From Methanomassiliicoccales archaeon PtaU1.Bin030 (GTDB taxonomy: Archaea > Thermoplasmatota > Thermoplasmata > Methanomassiliicoccales > Methanomassiliicoccaceae), in contig MVRB01000215.1 of NCBI GenBank assembly GCA_002067635.1, positions 1 through 5,115 of the forward strand: a stretch of DNA of 5,115 bases, in the 5' to 3' direction. This document shows, piece after piece, positions 4,594-5,115 of this stretch (its first letter is position 1; every line of letters begins with the position of its first letter). A program made the position numbers and the translations under genes. Below the pieces are notes generated by a model. The model ran no database searches, was not told the origin of the DNA, and was given only the letters and a program-made list of their open reading frames with translations.

Positions 4594-5115
4594 ATGGTGG
4601 ACGAGAGGCTCCGCTCCATATTCAAGGAGGGCAGCAAGACCTACTACAACTCCACCATCTTCTTCCGCCGTGAGGTCAAAGAGGACGTGTTCAAGCTCTA
4701 CGCGTTCGTCAGGGTGGCCGACGACCTTGTTGACGCGATACCCCAGAGGGTCGAGGAGTTCTACCGCTTCAGGGAGAGGTTCAACGCTGCCCTGGAGGGT
4801 GAGGAGGTCGATGATATCGTCATCACCTCCTTTGTCGAGCTGTACCGCCGCAAGGGGTTCCGGCAGGAGTGGGTGGACGCCTTCCTGCGCTCCATGGAGA
4901 TGGATCTGGGCACTCGCTCCTACCGGACCATGAACGACCTGCAGGTCTACCTCTACGGCTCCGCGGAGGTGGTCGGGCTGATGATGGCCCGGATCATGGA
5001 CCTTCCGGAGGCCTCATACCCCTACGCCCGGCACCTGGGGAGGGCGATGCAGTACATCAACTTCATCCGGGACATCCAGGAGGACAACAGGCTGGGCCGT
5101 TCATACTTTCCTCAG
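4594..5115 (+). CDS. crtB: Phytoene / dehydrosqualene synthase, CrtB family (3' end cut by window)
   Basis: A prenyl synthase that joins two geranylgeranyl (or farnesyl) diphosphates head to head, the first committed step of carotenoid synthesis. The 174 residues seen are about 60% of a usual 280-300. They show the opening SKTYYNSTIFF motif, the block YAFVRVADDLVD (36-47) with the first Asp-rich Mg2+ site DDLVD (43-47), and YGSAEVVGLMM (121-131). The second Asp-rich site is DIQED (160-164), within the signature RDIQEDNRLGRSYFP. Both catalytic Asp motifs are intact, so the enzyme should be active. ATG 4594 follows the crtI stop by one base with a strong ribosome site, and no other start is plausible. 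Squalene synthase is a relative, but the DIQED...GRSYFP form and the crtI neighbour favour a carotenoid enzyme. The reading frame is open to the window's end. Confidence 0.93.
   Translation, partial: MVDERLRSIFKEGSKTYYNSTIFFRREVKEDVFKLYAFVRVADDLVDAIPQRVEEFYRFRERFNAALEGEEVDDIVITSFVELYRRKGFRQEWVDAFLRSMEMDLGTRSYRTMNDLQVYLYGSAEVVGLMMARIMDLPEASYPYARHLGRAMQYINFIRDIQEDNRLGRSYFPQ

Noticed and set aside
4505..4933. Plus-strand frame of 142 codons over the crtI/crtB junction
   Set aside because: Out-of-frame shadow, rich in Ser, Arg and Pro; the crtB frame starting at 4594 carries both Asp-rich catalytic motifs.
1..5115. CRISPR array, tRNA/rRNA gene, insertion sequence or phage att site
   Set aside because: No regularly spaced repeats, no cloverleaf or conserved rRNA segments, no transposase motifs or terminal inverted repeats seen on either strand.

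Overview
The window most likely comes from an archaeon, probably a euryarchaeon of the Thermoplasmatota or methanogen kind. Signs of this are AT-rich, TATA-like boxes about 25 bases ahead of plausible transcript starts, anti-16S type ribosome sites (AGGAGG), a carotene desaturase with a haloarchaeal-looking C-terminal motif (PGIGVPM), and CBS-domain sequence (TSWDIAKA) that resembles methanogen proteins. The coding regions look GC-rich and the spacers AT-rich. The assignment is inferred from motifs; no 16S gene or other clear taxonomic marker is present.

Left part (1-2400), all on the minus strand. At the edge is the first 38 codons of a sodium-dependent SNF/NSS family transporter that starts at TTG behind a strong ribosome site. 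Next is a free-standing two-CBS-domain protein of 155 residues (402-869), with its own TATA-like box and a T-tract at its end. Next is a broken CBS-domain pair (about 1121-1453) that lacks its N-terminus and is split by a one-base loss. It directly abuts the 3' end of an intact cysteine synthase gene (cysK, 1454-2380/2389). The relic and cysK together look either like a decayed cystathionine-beta-synthase-like fusion (catalytic core plus Bateman pair) or like the stump of a separate CBS gene in the same unit.

Middle part (2390-3110). This is a divergent spacer of about 720 bases between cysK (leftward) and the carotenoid genes (rightward). It holds one doubtful 55-codon reading frame with a faint helix-turn-helix look, two exact copies of the palindrome AACAATTGTT, a nine-G tract, a perfect palindrome TTCGATCGAA close to crtI with a related dyad close to cysK, and AT-rich promoter-like stretches. 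It looks regulatory but I cannot assign a regulator.

Right part (3111-5115), plus strand. A complete phytoene/dehydrosqualene desaturase (crtI family) is followed after one base by a phytoene/dehydrosqualene synthase (crtB family) that runs off the window. The pair form an operon: CrtB would condense two prenyl diphosphates to a colourless C40 (or C30) carotene, and CrtI would introduce the conjugated double bonds. The sequence does not decide between C40 and C30 products.
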